A DNA stretch of 64,000 nucleotides, from positions 496,001 through 560,000 of the forward strand of contig NC_008786.1 of assembly GCF_000015565.1 (NCBI RefSeq), written 5' to 3'. The position numbers and the translations under genes were made by a program. Positions 36,075 through 45,975 of the stretch are shown one piece after another. The notes beneath the pieces were generated by a model. That model ran no database searches and was not told the DNA's origin. It saw only the letters and a program-made list of their open reading frames with translations. Origin of the DNA: Verminephrobacter eiseniae EF01-2. Lineage in GTDB: Bacteria > Pseudomonadota > Gammaproteobacteria > Burkholderiales > Burkholderiaceae_C. Every line of letters begins with the position of its first letter. The first letter of the stretch is position 1.

Positions 36075-37223
36075 TCAGTACATCCCCATCGCCTGGCGGG
36101 CCACGAATTTCTTCAACGGGCCGCTGTGCTCGAAGCCCTTCATCCCCCAATTGCGCAATGCCTGCCAGGGGCCTTGCTGGCGCGAAAAAAGCTGCTGCAA
36201 CCCGTCCGTGACCAGACCCACGGCCAACAGGGCTGCCTTGCGCTCGCGCTCGTAGCGCCGCAGCAGCCGCAGGTCGGCAACAGTGCGCCAGTAATCGCGC
36301 TGGCGCAATACATGGGCCAGGGCCTGTGCATCGGCCAGCCCCAGATTCAGCCCCTGCCCGGTCAGAGGGTGCACATTGTGGGCGGCATCGCCTGCCAAAA
36401 CCCAACTGCCCCCGCCGCCCCGGTCATGGGGATTTTTGCCATCTGCCGGCACCGCTGCGCACCAGCGCTCTGCGTGCGCCAACTGCAACGGCCAGACAGC
36501 GCGCTGCGCGCACAATGTCAAGGTCCCCAGCGCGCCCTGGCTGGCCGTCTGCAGCTCTTGCGCGAAGGCTTGCGGGGACAAGGCCAGCAGCCGTGCCGCC
36601 TGCTCTGGCGCGACGGACCAGACGACGGCCACCGAGTTGCCGTGCGCTCCCTCCAAAGGCAGGAACGCCACGATGCCATCGGGCAAAAACCACTGGTGTG
36701 CGATTTGTTCGTGGGGCCGTTCACAGTGCAGACGGGTGGCGATTGCCTGTTGGGCATAGGGGGTGGCATGGAAGTCCACGCCAAACTCCGCCCGGGTGCT
36801 GCTGTGCCGGCCTTCGCACACCACGGTCAGTGCAGCCGGCGCTGCCGCATCGAGCAGTTCCACCTCGGGCTGAAAGCGCAGGGCCTGCGCCAGGCGGGCT
36901 TGCAGGGCCGGCACATCGACGATCCACGCCAGTGCATCCACGCCCTGGCTGGCCGCGTCGAAGCGGACCACGCCGTCCCGGTCGCCCAGGATCTGCATGC
37001 GCCTGACGGCCGTGGCCTGCTGTGCCTCGGGCCAACTGCGCAGGGATTCGAGCAACTGGCGTGACGCCCGGTTCAATGCATAGGCCCTGACATCGGCCAC
37101 TGCGGCTTGGGGGCCCGGGGCGGATACCAGCGCCACTTTCAGCCGCTCGCGCGCCAGCAACAGTGCCAGGGTTTGACCGACAATGCCGGCGCCGCGGATG
37201 CAGACATCAAATGAAGGGGCCAT
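36075..37223 (-). CDS. UbiH/Coq6-family FAD-dependent monooxygenase
   Basis: A 382-residue flavoprotein hydroxylase, most likely one of the ring hydroxylations in ubiquinone synthesis. N-terminal FAD site GAGIVGQTLALLLARE, and the second FAD motif VLAGDAAHNVHPLTGQGLNLGLADA near residues 275-300. ATG at 37223 (MAPSFD) or 37232 could start. Which position it hydroxylates (UbiH, UbiF, UbiI or UbiM type) cannot be told. A longer frame upstream only overlaps the divergent MOSC gene. Confidence 0.85.
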   Translation of the reverse strand: MAPSFDVCIRGAGIVGQTLALLLARERLKVALVSAPGPQAAVADVRAYALNRASRQLLESLRSWPEAQQATAVRRMQILGDRDGVVRFDAASQGVDALAWIVDVPALQARLAQALRFQPEVELLDAAAPAALTVVCEGRHSSTRAEFGVDFHATPYAQQAIATRLHCERPHEQIAHQWFLPDGIVAFLPLEGAHGNSVAVVWSVAPEQAARLLALSPQAFAQELQTASQGALGTLTLCAQRAVWPLQLAHAERWCAAVPADGKNPHDRGGGGSWVLAGDAAHNVHPLTGQGLNLGLADAQALAHVLRQRDYWRTVADLRLLRRYERERKAALLAVGLVTDGLQQLFSRQQGPWQALRNWGMKGFEHSGPLKKFVARQAMGMY

Positions 37224-37311
37224 GAAGGGCATTGTAGGAGGGTGCGCACCCTCGAGGCCCGGGGCACAATGGCGCTGCAAATTTCCACCCCATTTTTCAG
37301 GAGTCCACGGC

Positions 37312-38184
37312 GTGAGTTTCAACCCCGATGGCCATCTGTCCGGCCACATTGCGCGCCTGTTCGTGTATCCCGTCAAATCCTGCGCCGGCATCGCTGTGCA
37401 GCAAGCCTTGTTGACGGAAACCGGGCTGGATCTGGACCGCGCCTGGATGGTGGTCGACGCCCACGGCATGTTCGTGACCCAGCGCGACCTGCCCCGCATG
37501 GCGCTGATTCGGCCGCAGCTCAGGAGCGACGACATGGTGCTGCGCGCTCCCGGCATGCTGGCCTTGCATGTGGCGCTCGACGCCGTCGAGGCCCCCGCGA
37601 CCGTGACCCTGTGGCAAGACCGGGTGCCGGCATGGGATATGGGGGCTGTGGCGGCGCAGTGGTTCAGCGATTTTCTGGGCCAGCCTTGTCGGCTGGTCCG
37701 GTTCGACCCCGAGCACCGGCGTTTGTCGAGCATGCAATGGACGGACGGCTGGGAGGCTCCGAACCAGTTCAGCGATGGTTTCCCGCTGCTGCTGCTCGGC
37801 GAGGCATCGGTGGAGGAATTCAATGGCCGGCTGCTGGCCGCCGGCCACGCCGCCGTGGGCATCGAGCGTTTCCGGCCGAACCTCGTGCTGGCGGGCATGG
37901 CCGCGCACGACGAAGACCGGATGGACATGCTGCGGGTAGACGGCGGCGCCCGGGACGAGTTGCGCTTGCAGCCGGTCAAACCCTGCGCCCGTTGCGCCAT
38001 CCCTGATATCGACCCGGCCACGGCACGGATCAGCCCGTCGGTGGGCGACATGCTGCGCAGTTACCGTCAGGACCGGCGCTTGGCCGGCGCCATCAGTTTC
38101 GGCATGAACGCCATCGTGCGCCAGGGCGCGGGGCAGATGCTGCGTGTCGGGCAGCGCGTGGCGGCCGATTGGCGCTTCGACTGA
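37312..38184 (+). CDS. MOSC domain protein (YcbX-like)
   Basis: A 290-residue protein with the MOSC N-terminal beta-barrel domain (ARLFVYPVKSCAGIAV, residues 12-27) and a MOSC domain (SDGFPLLLLGEASVEEFN; PNLVL; VKPCARCAIPDID with the conserved Cys). MOSC proteins handle molybdenum cofactor sulfur chemistry; YcbX reduces N-hydroxylated compounds. GTG at 37312 is preferred because GGAG lies 8 nt before it. Divergent from the hydroxylase gene. Confidence 0.88.
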   Translation: MSFNPDGHLSGHIARLFVYPVKSCAGIAVQQALLTETGLDLDRAWMVVDAHGMFVTQRDLPRMALIRPQLRSDDMVLRAPGMLALHVALDAVEAPATVTLWQDRVPAWDMGAVAAQWFSDFLGQPCRLVRFDPEHRRLSSMQWTDGWEAPNQFSDGFPLLLLGEASVEEFNGRLLAAGHAAVGIERFRPNLVLAGMAAHDEDRMDMLRVDGGARDELRLQPVKPCARCAIPDIDPATARISPSVGDMLRSYRQDRRLAGAISFGMNAIVRQGAGQMLRVGQRVAADWRFD

Positions 38185-38290
38185 AACTGCCGACGCGCTG
38201 CAAGGGCGGCCAGACCGAGGCCCGCCAATCGAGGCCCGGACGGCCCCGTAGAATCTGCGGCCCGTCTCCCGAATCCGAGAAAGCCCCGCC

Positions 38291-39385
38291 ATGAGCCTCC
38301 AATGCGGCATCGTGGGCCTGCCCAACGTCGGCAAGTCCACCCTTTTCAACGCGCTGACCCGGGCTGGCATCGCCGCCGAAAACTACCCCTTTTGCACCAT
38401 CGAGCCCAATGTGGGCGTGGTCGAACTGCCTGATCCGCGCCTTGGGCAACTGGCCGCGATCGTTGCGCCCGAGCGCATCGTCCCGGCCATCGTCGAGTTC
38501 GTCGACATCGCCGGCCTGGTGGCCGGGGCCAGCCAGGGCGAAGGTCTGGGCAACCAATTCCTGGCCCATATCCGCGAGACCGACGCCATCGTCAATGTGG
38601 TGCGCTGCTTTGAAGACGACAACGTGATCCATGTGGCAGGCCGCGTCGATCCGATCTCGGACATCGAAGTCATACAGACCGAGCTGTGCCTGGCCGACAT
38701 GGCCACCGTGGAAAAGGCGCTCAACCGCCACACCAAAGCCGCCAAGTCAGGCAACGACAAGGATGCCGCCCGGCTGGTGGCATTGCTCACGCGCATACGG
38801 ACGGCGCTGAACCAAGGCTTGCCGGCGCGCTCGGTGGACCTTGCCAAGGAAGAGCAGCCCTTGCTCAAGCCACTGTGCCTGATCACGGCCAAGCCCACGA
38901 TGTTCGTGGCCAACGTCGGCGAAGACGGTTTCCGGAACAACCCCTTCCTGGAGCGCCTGAACGAATACGCCGCCAGCCAGAACGCCCCGGTGGTGGCCAT
39001 CTGCGCGAAGATGGAAGCCGAGATGGCCGAAATGAGCGATGCCGACCGCCAACTGTTTCTGGCCGAGATGGGCCAGAGCGAGCCGGGCCTGGCCCGGCTG
39101 ATCCGTGGCGCCTTCAAACTGCTGGGCTTGCAGACTTACTTCACCGCCGGCGTGAAGGAAGTGCGCGCCTGGACCATCCCCATCGGCGCCACCGCACCCC
39201 AGGCCGCCGGCGTGATCCACGGCGACTTCGAGCGCGGCTTCATCCGCGCCCAGACCATTGCCTTCGACGACTTCATTGCCTGCCAGGGCGAGCAAGGCGC
39301 CAGGGACGCGGGCAAGATGCGCGCCGAAGGCAAGGACTACCGGGTCAAGGACGGCGACGTGCTCAACTTCCTCTTCAACGTCTGA
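38291..39385 (+). CDS. ychF: Redox-regulated ATPase/GTPase YchF (OLA1 family)
   Basis: 364 residues, full length for the family. P-loop [15 protein letters not shown] (residues 9-23), switch [14 protein letters not shown]3 [20 protein letters not shown], a helical insert and a C-terminal TGS domain with [17 protein letters not shown] and the end [11 protein letters not shown]. It binds ATP in preference to GTP and associates with ribosomes. No pth gene is visible next to it. Monocistronic here. Confidence 0.96.
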   Translation: MSLQCGIVGLPNVGKSTLFNALTRAGIAAENYPFCTIEPNVGVVELPDPRLGQLAAIVAPERIVPAIVEFVDIAGLVAGASQGEGLGNQFLAHIRETDAIVNVVRCFEDDNVIHVAGRVDPISDIEVIQTELCLADMATVEKALNRHTKAAKSGNDKDAARLVALLTRIRTALNQGLPARSVDLAKEEQPLLKPLCLITAKPTMFVANVGEDGFRNNPFLERLNEYAASQNAPVVAICAKMEAEMAEMSDADRQLFLAEMGQSEPGLARLIRGAFKLLGLQTYFTAGVKEVRAWTIPIGATAPQAAGVIHGDFERGFIRAQTIAFDDFIACQGEQGARDAGKMRAEGKDYRVKDGDVLNFLFNV

Positions 39386-39463
39386 TCGGTCGTCTGCTGT
39401 CTGAGACCGGGGCGCAGAAGATCGCACGGCGTGATGCCTGGGCGCGCTGCGATATCCATGCAA

Positions 39464-39490
39464 AGTGATCGTTCTGTCCGGCCGCCAATT
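39464..39490. repeat. 27-bp direct repeat, left copy
   Basis: Identical to 40366-40392 (begins AGTGATCGTTCTGTCC, ends CCAATT). The two copies bracket the toxin-antitoxin pair. They could be ends left by a mobile element or by insertion of the cassette. The rest of 39386-39615 shows no gene. Confidence 0.7.
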
Positions 39491-39615
39491 TGCCGCATGA
39501 CGTGGCGCATGCACCCCAGCTACCGTTCTTGCGCGCCTTGTGAAGCAGGGTAGGCCGAAAGGCCGTCCTTTCTGTCTTTGGTGAAACCAATCCAATGGAT
39601 CACAGTAGTTCATGA

Positions 39616-40075
39616 ATGAAGCCCTGCACGGAAGAGCGCCAAGACTTGATCGACTACCTGGCCGAGCATCCCAAGGCCGGAGATGTCATGGAGGGTACGA
39701 GCGGGGTGCGCAAGCTGCGCTGGCGGCGTGGCGGCCAAGGCAAGAGTGGCGGGGTGCGTGTCATCTACTACCATCACGATGACCTCATGCCGTTGTATCT
39801 GCTGACGCTGTTTGCCAAGGGCGACAAGGCCAACCTGACCAAGGCCGAGCGCAACGACCTAGTGTCGCGTCACCGATCATCTGTCGGTCTGCGCTGGCCA
39901 TCGAAGCGCATCGCGGCGTTGCATCGCTTGCCAATACAGCTCGGTATGGGCTGCGCGATGCGCCTTGCGCTGCGCTCCGATGGCTGCGCGCAGCCTACGA
40001 CATCTGATCGGTGACGCGACACTAGCCGACTTGGTTGATGTGTTGGTCGAAATCTGGAGAGGAAAGACATCATGA
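39616..40075 (+). pseudogene. RelE/HigB-like toxin split by a miniature element
   Basis: Residues EERQDLIDYLAEHPKAGDVMEGTSGVRKLRW and GGVRVIYYHHDDLMPLYLLTLFAKGDKANLTKAERNDL are a RelE/HigB-type mRNA interferase. The element at 39863-40021 interrupts it. Removing the element and one CTAG restores NDLADLVDVLVEIWRGKTS then stop, which overlaps the antitoxin ATG. The N-terminus is also damaged: a TGA precedes the first ATG and WITVVHE is in another frame. The toxin is very likely dead. Confidence 0.82.
39863..40021. mobile_element. Miniature inverted-repeat element, copy 2
   Basis: 159 bp with 17-bp perfect inverted ends TGTCGCGTCACCGATCA, flanked by CTAG at 39859-39862 and 40022-40025. Precise loss would rebuild the toxin gene, which proves the CTAG is a target duplication. 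163 bp gained causes a frameshift. Confidence 0.85.
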
Positions 40076-40356
40076 GCACCGCATTCGAGAGCATCAAACA
40101 GGGCCTGCAAGAGGCCATAGCCCATGCCAGGGGTGATGAGCGCGGCGTGCGCGTACATCGTCCGCGCGCCATCGACGTGAAGGCCGTGCGCGCCAAGGTA
40201 GGCATGACTCAAGAACAGTTCGCCGCCCGCTTTGGCTTTTCCACGGCAACCCTGCGGCATTGGGAGCGCGGCGACCGTACCCCGCACGGTCCGGCGCTGG
40301 TGTTGCTCAATGTGATCGAGCGGAACCCGCAGGCCGTCATCGAGGCCTTGGCATGA
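40072..40356 (+). CDS. HTH-type (Xre) antitoxin
   Basis: 94 residues with a C-terminal Cro/Xre helix-turn-helix (VGMTQEQFAARFGFSTATLRHWERGDRTP, about 43-71). This HigA-like layout pairs with the RelE-type toxin just upstream; the ATG overlaps the toxin stop as ATGA. It is intact although the toxin is broken, and would still be able to repress its own promoter. Confidence 0.88.
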   Translation: MSTAFESIKQGLQEAIAHARGDERGVRVHRPRAIDVKAVRAKVGMTQEQFAARFGFSTATLRHWERGDRTPHGPALVLLNVIERNPQAVIEALA

Positions 40357-40365
40357 CTGTATGGA

Positions 40366-40392
40366 AGTGATCGTTCTGTCCGGCCGCCAATT
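40366..40392. repeat. 27-bp direct repeat, right copy
   Basis: Exact second copy of 39464-39490, starting just after the antitoxin stop. Confidence 0.7.
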
Positions 40393-40407
40393 GCGCGCAA
40401 TCACTCG

Positions 40408-40641
40408 TCAGGTGATCTGCGCGTCCAGCGAGCATCGCAAAGCTCCAGCGGCTCCTGCGGCGCGTGCGCAGAACTTCATGGCCTGCATAGGCGTCTTGCT
40501 GCCCAGCGCTGACTGCGCAAGTGGGTGGTTGTACCGGGCCACGTAACGCAGCAAGGTCTGCTCCATGTCCGCGCGGCGGTTGAACCTGCGGGTCTTCAGG
40601 GCATCCGCCAATGATCGAAGAAGCTGATTTTTTCGCATCAC
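40408..40641 (-). pseudogene. IS481/IS3-type transposase C-terminal remnant
   Basis: About 77 codons with LADALKTRRFNRRADMEQTLLRYVARYNHPLAQSALGSKTPMQAMK in pieces: the end of an rve integrase domain as in IS481-like elements. No catalytic DDE residues or N-terminal domain remain. No inverted repeats found. Confidence 0.7.
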
Positions 40642-40678
40642 TTCGCTATTTTTCTCAGCGACTTCGAGGCTTTCTCAT

Positions 40679-41839
40679 TTACTTCGGGGCATTGACATGC
40701 AGGCCAGCCGCCTGTGCCTGCCGGTCTGCGTGGTAGCTGCTGCGCACCATGGCGCCGACGGCGGCGTGGCTGAAGCCCATCCGGTAGGCCTCTTGCTCGA
40801 ACATCCTGAAGTCGTCGGGGTGCACATAGCGGCGCACCGGCAGGTGGCTGCTGCTGGGGGCCAGGTACTGGCCGATGGTCAGCATCTCGATGCCATGCGC
40901 GCGCATGTCGCGCATCACCTGCAGGATTTCTTCGTCGGTCTCGCCCAACCCCACCATGATGCCGCTCTTGGTCGGCACCGTCGGGTGCAGGGCCTTGAAT
41001 TTTTTCAGCAGGTTCAGGCTGAACCGGTAGTCCGAGCCTGGCCGGGCCTGCGGGTACAGACGGGGCGCGGTTTCCAGGTTGTGGTTCATCACATCGGGCG
41101 GGGCGGCCTGCAAGATCGCCAGTGCGCGGTCATCGCGCCCGCGAAAGTCGGGCACCAGGATCTCGATCCTGGTCTGCGGCGAGAGTTTGCGGATGCTTTG
41201 GATGCAGTCCACGAAATGGCCGCTGCCGCCGTCGCGCAGGTCGTCGCGGTCGACGCTGGTGATCACCACATATTCGAGTGCCAGCGCGGCAACCGTCCGG
41301 GCAAGGTTCATCGGCTCGTCCTGGTCGAGCGGGTCCGGGCGGCCATGGCCCACGTCGCAGAACGGGCAGCGGCGCGTGCACTTGTCGCCCATGATCATGA
41401 AAGTGGCCGTGCCCTTGCCAAAGCACTCGCCGATATTCGGGCAGGAAGCCTCTTCGCACACGGTGTGCAGCCGGTGCTCGCGCAGGATGCGCTTGATGTC
41501 GTCAAAGCGCGTGCCGGGGCTGGCGGCTTTGACGCGAATCCAGTCGGGCTTTTTCAGCCGCTCGCCCGGCTCCACCTTGATCGGTATGCGCGCCAGTTTG
41601 GCCGCAGCCTTTTGCTTGGCCCGCGGGTCGTAGGCTAGTGTCGCGTCACCGATCATCTGTCGGTCTGCGCTGGCCATCGAAGCGCATCGCGGCGTTGCAT
41701 CGCTTGCCAATACGCTCGGTATGGGCTGCGCGATGCGCCTTGCGCTGCGCTCCGATGGCTGCGCGCAGCCTACGACATCTGATCCGTGACGCGACACGAG
41801 GGGGGATGGCGCTTCGCAGGCGACTTCAGGGTGGTTCAT
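40679..41839 (-). CDS. lipA: Lipoyl synthase LipA with an element-derived N-terminal insert
   Basis: A 386-residue radical SAM enzyme that adds sulfur to octanoyl-protein. The auxiliary cluster motif [12 protein letters not shown] and the radical SAM motif [13 protein letters not shown] are intact, with the C-terminal RSSYHADRQ. Residues about 15-68 are not LipA but the translation of miniature element copy 3, inserted in frame between [14 protein letters not shown] and [14 protein letters not shown]. Removing them gives a normal length of about 332. The insert lies ahead of the catalytic core, so the enzyme may still work. It follows lipB by 26 nt. Confidence 0.92.
   Translation of the reverse strand: MNHPEVACEAPSPLVSRHGSDVVGCAQPSERSARRIAQPIPSVLASDATPRCASMASADRQMIGDATLAYDPRAKQKAAAKLARIPIKVEPGERLKKPDWIRVKAASPGTRFDDIKRILREHRLHTVCEEASCPNIGECFGKGTATFMIMGDKCTRRCPFCDVGHGRPDPLDQDEPMNLARTVAALALEYVVITSVDRDDLRDGGSGHFVDCIQSIRKLSPQTRIEILVPDFRGRDDRALAILQAAPPDVMNHNLETAPRLYPQARPGSDYRFSLNLLKKFKALHPTVPTKSGIMVGLGETDEEILQVMRDMRAHGIEMLTIGQYLAPSSSHLPVRRYVHPDDFRMFEQEAYRMGFSHAAVGAMVRSSYHADRQAQAAGLHVNAPK
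41639..41796. mobile_element. Miniature inverted-repeat element, copy 3 (inside lipA)
   Basis: 158 bp, one base shorter than copies 1 and 2. CTAG at 41635-41638 on the left and CGAG at 41797-41800 on the right, so the right duplication has one substitution; one mismatch (CCGTG) also lies in the right inverted end. 158+4 = 162 bp keeps the lipA frame. Confidence 0.85.
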
Positions 41840-41865
41840 GGCGTGCAGGGTGTGGTCAGAGGGGT

Positions 41866-42561
41866 TCAGGGCGCCAGCCAGATGCAAAGCTGCCGGCCCA
41901 GCAACTGCGCGGCTTCGTCCCAGCGGAGCCGGACTCCGATTGTAGAAAGATCCACCGTGCGCAGTCCGGCGTAACCGCAAGGGTTGATGCGCGCAAAAGG
42001 CTCCAGGTCCATCGCCACATTGAGCGCTACTCCGTGGTAGCTGCAATGCCGGCTCACTTTGACGCCCAGGGCCGCGATCTTGCCCAGGCCCTGGAAGTCG
42101 GGCGCAGGGGCCGGGGTGCCCGGGCTTTTTGGCGGGCGCAGCGGCAGCAGTGCATGGCCGCCCGGATCATCCGGACGAACGTAAATGCCCGGCGCGCCGG
42201 CGACACGGTGGCCGGTGACGCCCCACTGCGCCAAGCAGCGGATCACCGCCTCCTCGATGCGGTAGACATATTCCTTGACGTAGTACCCGGCACGCCGCAA
42301 ATCGATCAACGGATACGCCACCACCTGGCCAGGACCATGGAAGGTGACCTGTCCGCCACGGTTGCTCTGGAGCACCGGAATGTCACCGGGGGCCAGGACA
42401 TGCCGGTCCTGGCCGGCAAGGCCCTGGGTGTAGAGCCGGTCATGCTCGCACAGCCAGAGCAGGTCCGGGTCTTGCGGGCCGCGCCGGGCGGTGTAGTCCT
42501 GCATGGCCTGCACCGTGGCCAGGTAGTCCACGCGGCCGAGCGTGCGGACGACCATGGACAT
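41866..42561 (-). CDS. lipB: Octanoyltransferase LipB
   Basis: 231 residues. Transfers octanoate from ACP to lipoyl domains. Motifs: [23 protein letters not shown] (residues 68-90), the catalytic Lys in [10 protein letters not shown] and the catalytic Cys in INPCGYAGL. Start overlaps the ybeD stop by one base and lipA follows, the usual order. Confidence 0.96.
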   Translation of the reverse strand: MSMVVRTLGRVDYLATVQAMQDYTARRGPQDPDLLWLCEHDRLYTQGLAGQDRHVLAPGDIPVLQSNRGGQVTFHGPGQVVAYPLIDLRRAGYYVKEYVYRIEEAVIRCLAQWGVTGHRVAGAPGIYVRPDDPGGHALLPLRPPKSPGTPAPAPDFQGLGKIAALGVKVSRHCSYHGVALNVAMDLEPFARINPCGYAGLRTVDLSTIGVRLRWDEAAQLLGRQLCIWLAP

Positions 42562-42884
42562 CAGAGCACGATTTTCACCATCGGATGCGATGACAGCGCG
42601 CGGTACAGCCCATCGAGCTGTGCGCGGCTGGTCGCCGTGATGGTGATGGTGATGCCAAGGTAATGGCCGGCGCGGCTGTCGCGCAACTCGATCGTGGCCG
42701 CGTCAAAGCCCGGGTCGAAGCGGCGGGCCAATGTGGTGACGGCATGCACCAAGCCGTCTGCCTTGACCCCCATGACCTTGATCGGGAACCGGCAGGGGTA
42801 TTCGATCAGCGAGTCCTGGCGTGGATCGGTCGCCTGTGGGTCCAGGCCATGGTGGTTTGCGGGCGGCGGGGTAGCGGAGCTCAT
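42561..42884 (-). CDS. ybeD: DUF493 (YbeD) family protein
   Basis: 107 residues with the family signature [14 protein letters not shown] near 30-43 and the ACT-like beta-alpha fold to the end ([33 protein letters not shown]). A small regulator-like protein habitually encoded before lipB; role unclear. ATG at 42884 is chosen; the longer frame upstream is not conserved. Confidence 0.9.
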   Translation of the reverse strand: MSSATPPPANHHGLDPQATDPRQDSLIEYPCRFPIKVMGVKADGLVHAVTTLARRFDPGFDAATIELRDSRAGHYLGITITITATSRAQLDGLYRALSSHPMVKIVL

Positions 42885-43065
42885 GGTGCAAAGTGCGTCG
42901 GTTTCGTCGGCTTCGATGACTGGCGGGGCTTTGCACTTTGCCACAGTGCAACCCCAGTGCTGCGCCGGATCGCCATGCAGCACTGCATGCCGGAGGCTGA
43001 AAACGGCCAAGCCCAAGCCGGCCCGCGCACCGGGTTCGGACGGGTTCGGGCAGGGTGCGCATTTT

Positions 43066-43096
43066 TTGCCGAGGCGCACGGGGTTTTACTTATAAT
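43066..43096 (+). promoter_or_regulatory. Sigma-70-like promoter of the atp operon
   Basis: A perfect TATAAT at 43091-43096 with TTGCCG at 43066-43071 (19-bp spacer, rather long), about 48 nt before the atpI ATG. The box is strong, the -35 weaker. Confidence 0.55.
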
Positions 43097-43143
43097 CGCG
43101 GGCTTTGTGAGAGTTGCAGCCCGTAACCCGGGTGCCTTCAACG

Positions 43144-43644
43144 ATGAAAACCATCGCGCCTGATGAGGCGACCGAGGCTGAGGAATCCGACTTCGAGCCG
43201 CTGACGGCCCAACAGGCGCAGGAGTGGCGCGAGCACCGTCGGGGGGCGCGCGAGCACCAAGCGCCCCTGTCCGTGTGGCGCTTGCTGGCGGGCCAGGCCA
43301 TGGTCGGAATGCTGGTGGCCCTGCTGGCCTGGGGGTTGACGGGCCGTGCCGTTGCGGGCTGGTCTGCCGCCTGCGGTGCGCTGGCCGTGGTGCTCCCGGC
43401 CGCGTTGTTTGCCCGCGCGGTGCTGCGCCCCAAGGCAGGCGTCGATCCGCGGGCGGTGCTGCTGGGGTTCGTGGGTTGGGAACTGGCCAAGATCATGCTG
43501 ACGCTGGCGTTGCTGGCTGCGGCGGCGCAGTGGGTGCCGGGCCTGAGTTGGGTGGCGCTGCTGGTGGGTATGGCGAGCGCGATGAAAATGTACTGGGTGG
43601 CCCTGTGGGTGTGGCCCGGTGTCCGAAAAACCGTTTCAGTCTGA
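43144..43644 (+). CDS. atpI: ATP synthase protein I
   Basis: 166 residues, with a charged 45-residue N-terminus and four hydrophobic spans (VWRLLAGQAMVGMLVALLAWGL through VALLVGMASAMKMYWVALWV). It helps assemble the c-ring and has no catalytic role. First gene of the atp operon, 19 nt before atpB. ATG at 43144. Confidence 0.85.
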   Translation: MKTIAPDEATEAEESDFEPLTAQQAQEWREHRRGAREHQAPLSVWRLLAGQAMVGMLVALLAWGLTGRAVAGWSAACGALAVVLPAALFARAVLRPKAGVDPRAVLLGFVGWELAKIMLTLALLAAAAQWVPGLSWVALLVGMASAMKMYWVALWVWPGVRKTVSV

Positions 43645-43663
43645 TACAGGAAAGAGTTGTCCG

Positions 43664-44527
43664 ATGGCCGCATCAGCGCATGCTCCGACTGCAAGTGAAT
43701 ACATCGTTCACCACCTGCAGCATCTGCAAAACGTACCGCAGACCAAGATCGTCGACTTCTCGGTCGTCAACTACGACTCCATGGTCCTGGCCTTGCTGCT
43801 CGGCGGCCTGACGCTGCTGATCCTCTGGACCGCAGCGCGCAAGGCCAGTTGCGGTGTTCCGGGGCGCTTGCAGGCCGCCGTCGAAATACTGGTCGAAATG
43901 GTCGACAACCAGGCCAAGGCCAATATCCACAACGCCGAAAGCCGCAAGTTCATCGCCCCGTTGGGCTTGGTGGTGTTTGTCTGGGTTTTTTTGATGAACG
44001 CCATGGACATGGTCCCGGTGGACTTGTTGCCCAGCATCTGGGGCCAAATCCGGCAAGACAGCCATGAGCCGCTGCGGGTCGTGCCGACGGCCGACCTGTC
44101 GACCACGATGGGCCTGGCGTTGGCCGTGCTCGGTTTGCGCTTTTGGTACAGTCTCAAGATCAAGGGCGCCGGCGGCTGGGCGCATGAACTGGTGTCCGCC
44201 CCCTTCGGCACCAGCAAGAATCCGCTCTTCGCCCTGATCCTGGGCTTGGTGAACCTGCTGATGCAAGTGATCGAATATGTGGCCAACACCGTCTCGCATG
44301 GCATGCGGTTGTTCGGCAACATGTACGCCGGCGAACTGGTGTTCATGCTGATCGCCCTGATGGGTGGTGCAGCGGCACTGTCGCTGTCGGGTGTGCTGCT
44401 GCCTGTGGGGCATGTCATTGCTGGCACCCTCTGGACGCTGTTCCACATTTTGGTGATCACGCTGCAAGCCTTCATTTTCATGATGCTGGCACTGATCTAC
44501 CTCGGTCAGGCGCACAACGCGCACTAA
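43664..44527 (+). CDS. atpB: F0F1 ATP synthase subunit a
   Basis: 287 residues, polytopic. The proton-channel helix HGMRLFGNMYAGEL holds the essential Arg; ITLQAFIFMMLALIYLGQA is the conserved last helix. The N-terminus SEYIVHHLQHLQN is typical for betaproteobacteria. An AGGAAAGAG RBS precedes ATG. Confidence 0.96.
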   Translation: MAASAHAPTASEYIVHHLQHLQNVPQTKIVDFSVVNYDSMVLALLLGGLTLLILWTAARKASCGVPGRLQAAVEILVEMVDNQAKANIHNAESRKFIAPLGLVVFVWVFLMNAMDMVPVDLLPSIWGQIRQDSHEPLRVVPTADLSTTMGLALAVLGLRFWYSLKIKGAGGWAHELVSAPFGTSKNPLFALILGLVNLLMQVIEYVANTVSHGMRLFGNMYAGELVFMLIALMGGAAALSLSGVLLPVGHVIAGTLWTLFHILVITLQAFIFMMLALIYLGQAHNAH

Positions 44528-44836
<309 letters not shown>

Positions 44837-44879
44837 TGGCTGTCCAACGCCACTGACACACTGACAGAAAGGTGTTGCC

Positions 44880-45350
44880 GTGAGTATCAATGCGACCCTG
44901 TTCGTTCAGGCCATCGTCTTCCTGATCCTGGTGTGGTTCACGATGCAATTCGTGTGGCCGCCGATCGCGAAGGCGCTGGATGAGCGCGCCCAGAAAATCG
45001 CCGATGGCTTGGCTGCTGCCGACCGTGCCAAGTCCGAGTTGAGCGCTGCCAACCAGCGCGTCGAAAAGGAACTGTCACAGGCGCGCAATGAGACCGCCGC
45101 CCGGCTCGCCGACGCCGAGCGCCGCGCCCAGGCCATCATCGAAGAAGCCAAGGCCCGCGCCACCGAAGAGGGCAACAAGCTGGTGGCCGCAGCCCGCGCC
45201 GAGGCCGAGCAGCAGATGGTGCAGGCGCGCGAAGCGTTGCGTGCGCAGGTGGCCGTGTTGGCCGTCAAGGGCGCTGAGCAGATTCTGCGCAAGGAGGTCG
45301 ATGCCGGCGTCCATGCCGGGTTGCTGCGCCGCCTGCAGACCGAGCTGTAA
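44880..45350 (+). CDS. atpF: F0F1 ATP synthase subunit b
   Basis: 156 residues. One N-terminal membrane span ([20 protein letters not shown]) and a long charged helix forming the peripheral stalk. GTG start with GAAAGG 8 nt upstream. Confidence 0.95.
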   Translation: MSINATLFVQAIVFLILVWFTMQFVWPPIAKALDERAQKIADGLAAADRAKSELSAANQRVEKELSQARNETAARLADAERRAQAIIEEAKARATEEGNKLVAAARAEAEQQMVQAREALRAQVAVLAVKGAEQILRKEVDAGVHAGLLRRLQTEL

Positions 45351-45360
45351 GGGGGCACCA

Positions 45361-45912
45361 ATGGCCGAACTCGCCACCATTGCCCGTCCTTACGCCGAGG
45401 CCTTGTTCAAAGCCACCACGGGTGCCGGCGTCGATCCGGTCAGCGCCGCTGCCTGGTTGGACGAACTGGCGGCGATTGCCGATCGCCCTGAACTGCGCCA
45501 ACTGGCCGGCAACCCCAAGGTGACGGCAGACCAGGTGTTTGCCTTGTTCACGCAGGTGCTCAAAGATGCGGCCCGCGCGGCGCTGCCCGAGATGGCCGGA
45601 AACTTCCTGCGCACGGTCATCGCCAACGGACGCATCAACGTGCTGACGCAAGTGGCGCAGCAGTTTCGGGCGCTGCTGAATCGGCGCAACGGCTTTTCGG
45701 ATGCCGTGGTGTACAGCGCCTTCCCGATGGACAGTGCCGCATTGTCCGAGGTCGGCGCAGCGCTGCAAAAGCGCTTTGGACGCAAGCTCAATCTCGCTGT
45801 GCAGCAGGACCCGTCCCTGATCGGCGGCATTCGCGTGGTGGTGGGTGACGAGGTGCTCGACAGTTCGGTCAAGGCCCGTCTCGAACAAATGAAAGCGGCC
45901 CTTACCGCGTAG
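45361..45912 (+). CDS. atpH: F0F1 ATP synthase subunit delta
   Basis: 183 residues, starting [16 protein letters not shown]. The conserved end [21 protein letters not shown] is present. It caps the F1 head and joins it to the b stalk. Starts 10 nt after atpF. Confidence 0.95.
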   Translation: MAELATIARPYAEALFKATTGAGVDPVSAAAWLDELAAIADRPELRQLAGNPKVTADQVFALFTQVLKDAARAALPEMAGNFLRTVIANGRINVLTQVAQQFRALLNRRNGFSDAVVYSAFPMDSAALSEVGAALQKRFGRKLNLAVQQDPSLIGGIRVVVGDEVLDSSVKARLEQMKAALTA

Positions 45913-45975
45913 CGCGCCGTGCGCAACGCGGTCTGGATCGGATCTGTAGCGAACCAAAGAAAGAAGGAAAGAGTC

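Noticed and set aside
36075..38051. N-terminal 275-residue extension of the UbiH-like protein
   Set aside because: It is the antisense of the MOSC gene; the FAD motif starts right after MAPSFD.
40408..40641. Functional small integrase-like protein
   Set aside because: Only the C-terminal end of a transposase, without catalytic residues.
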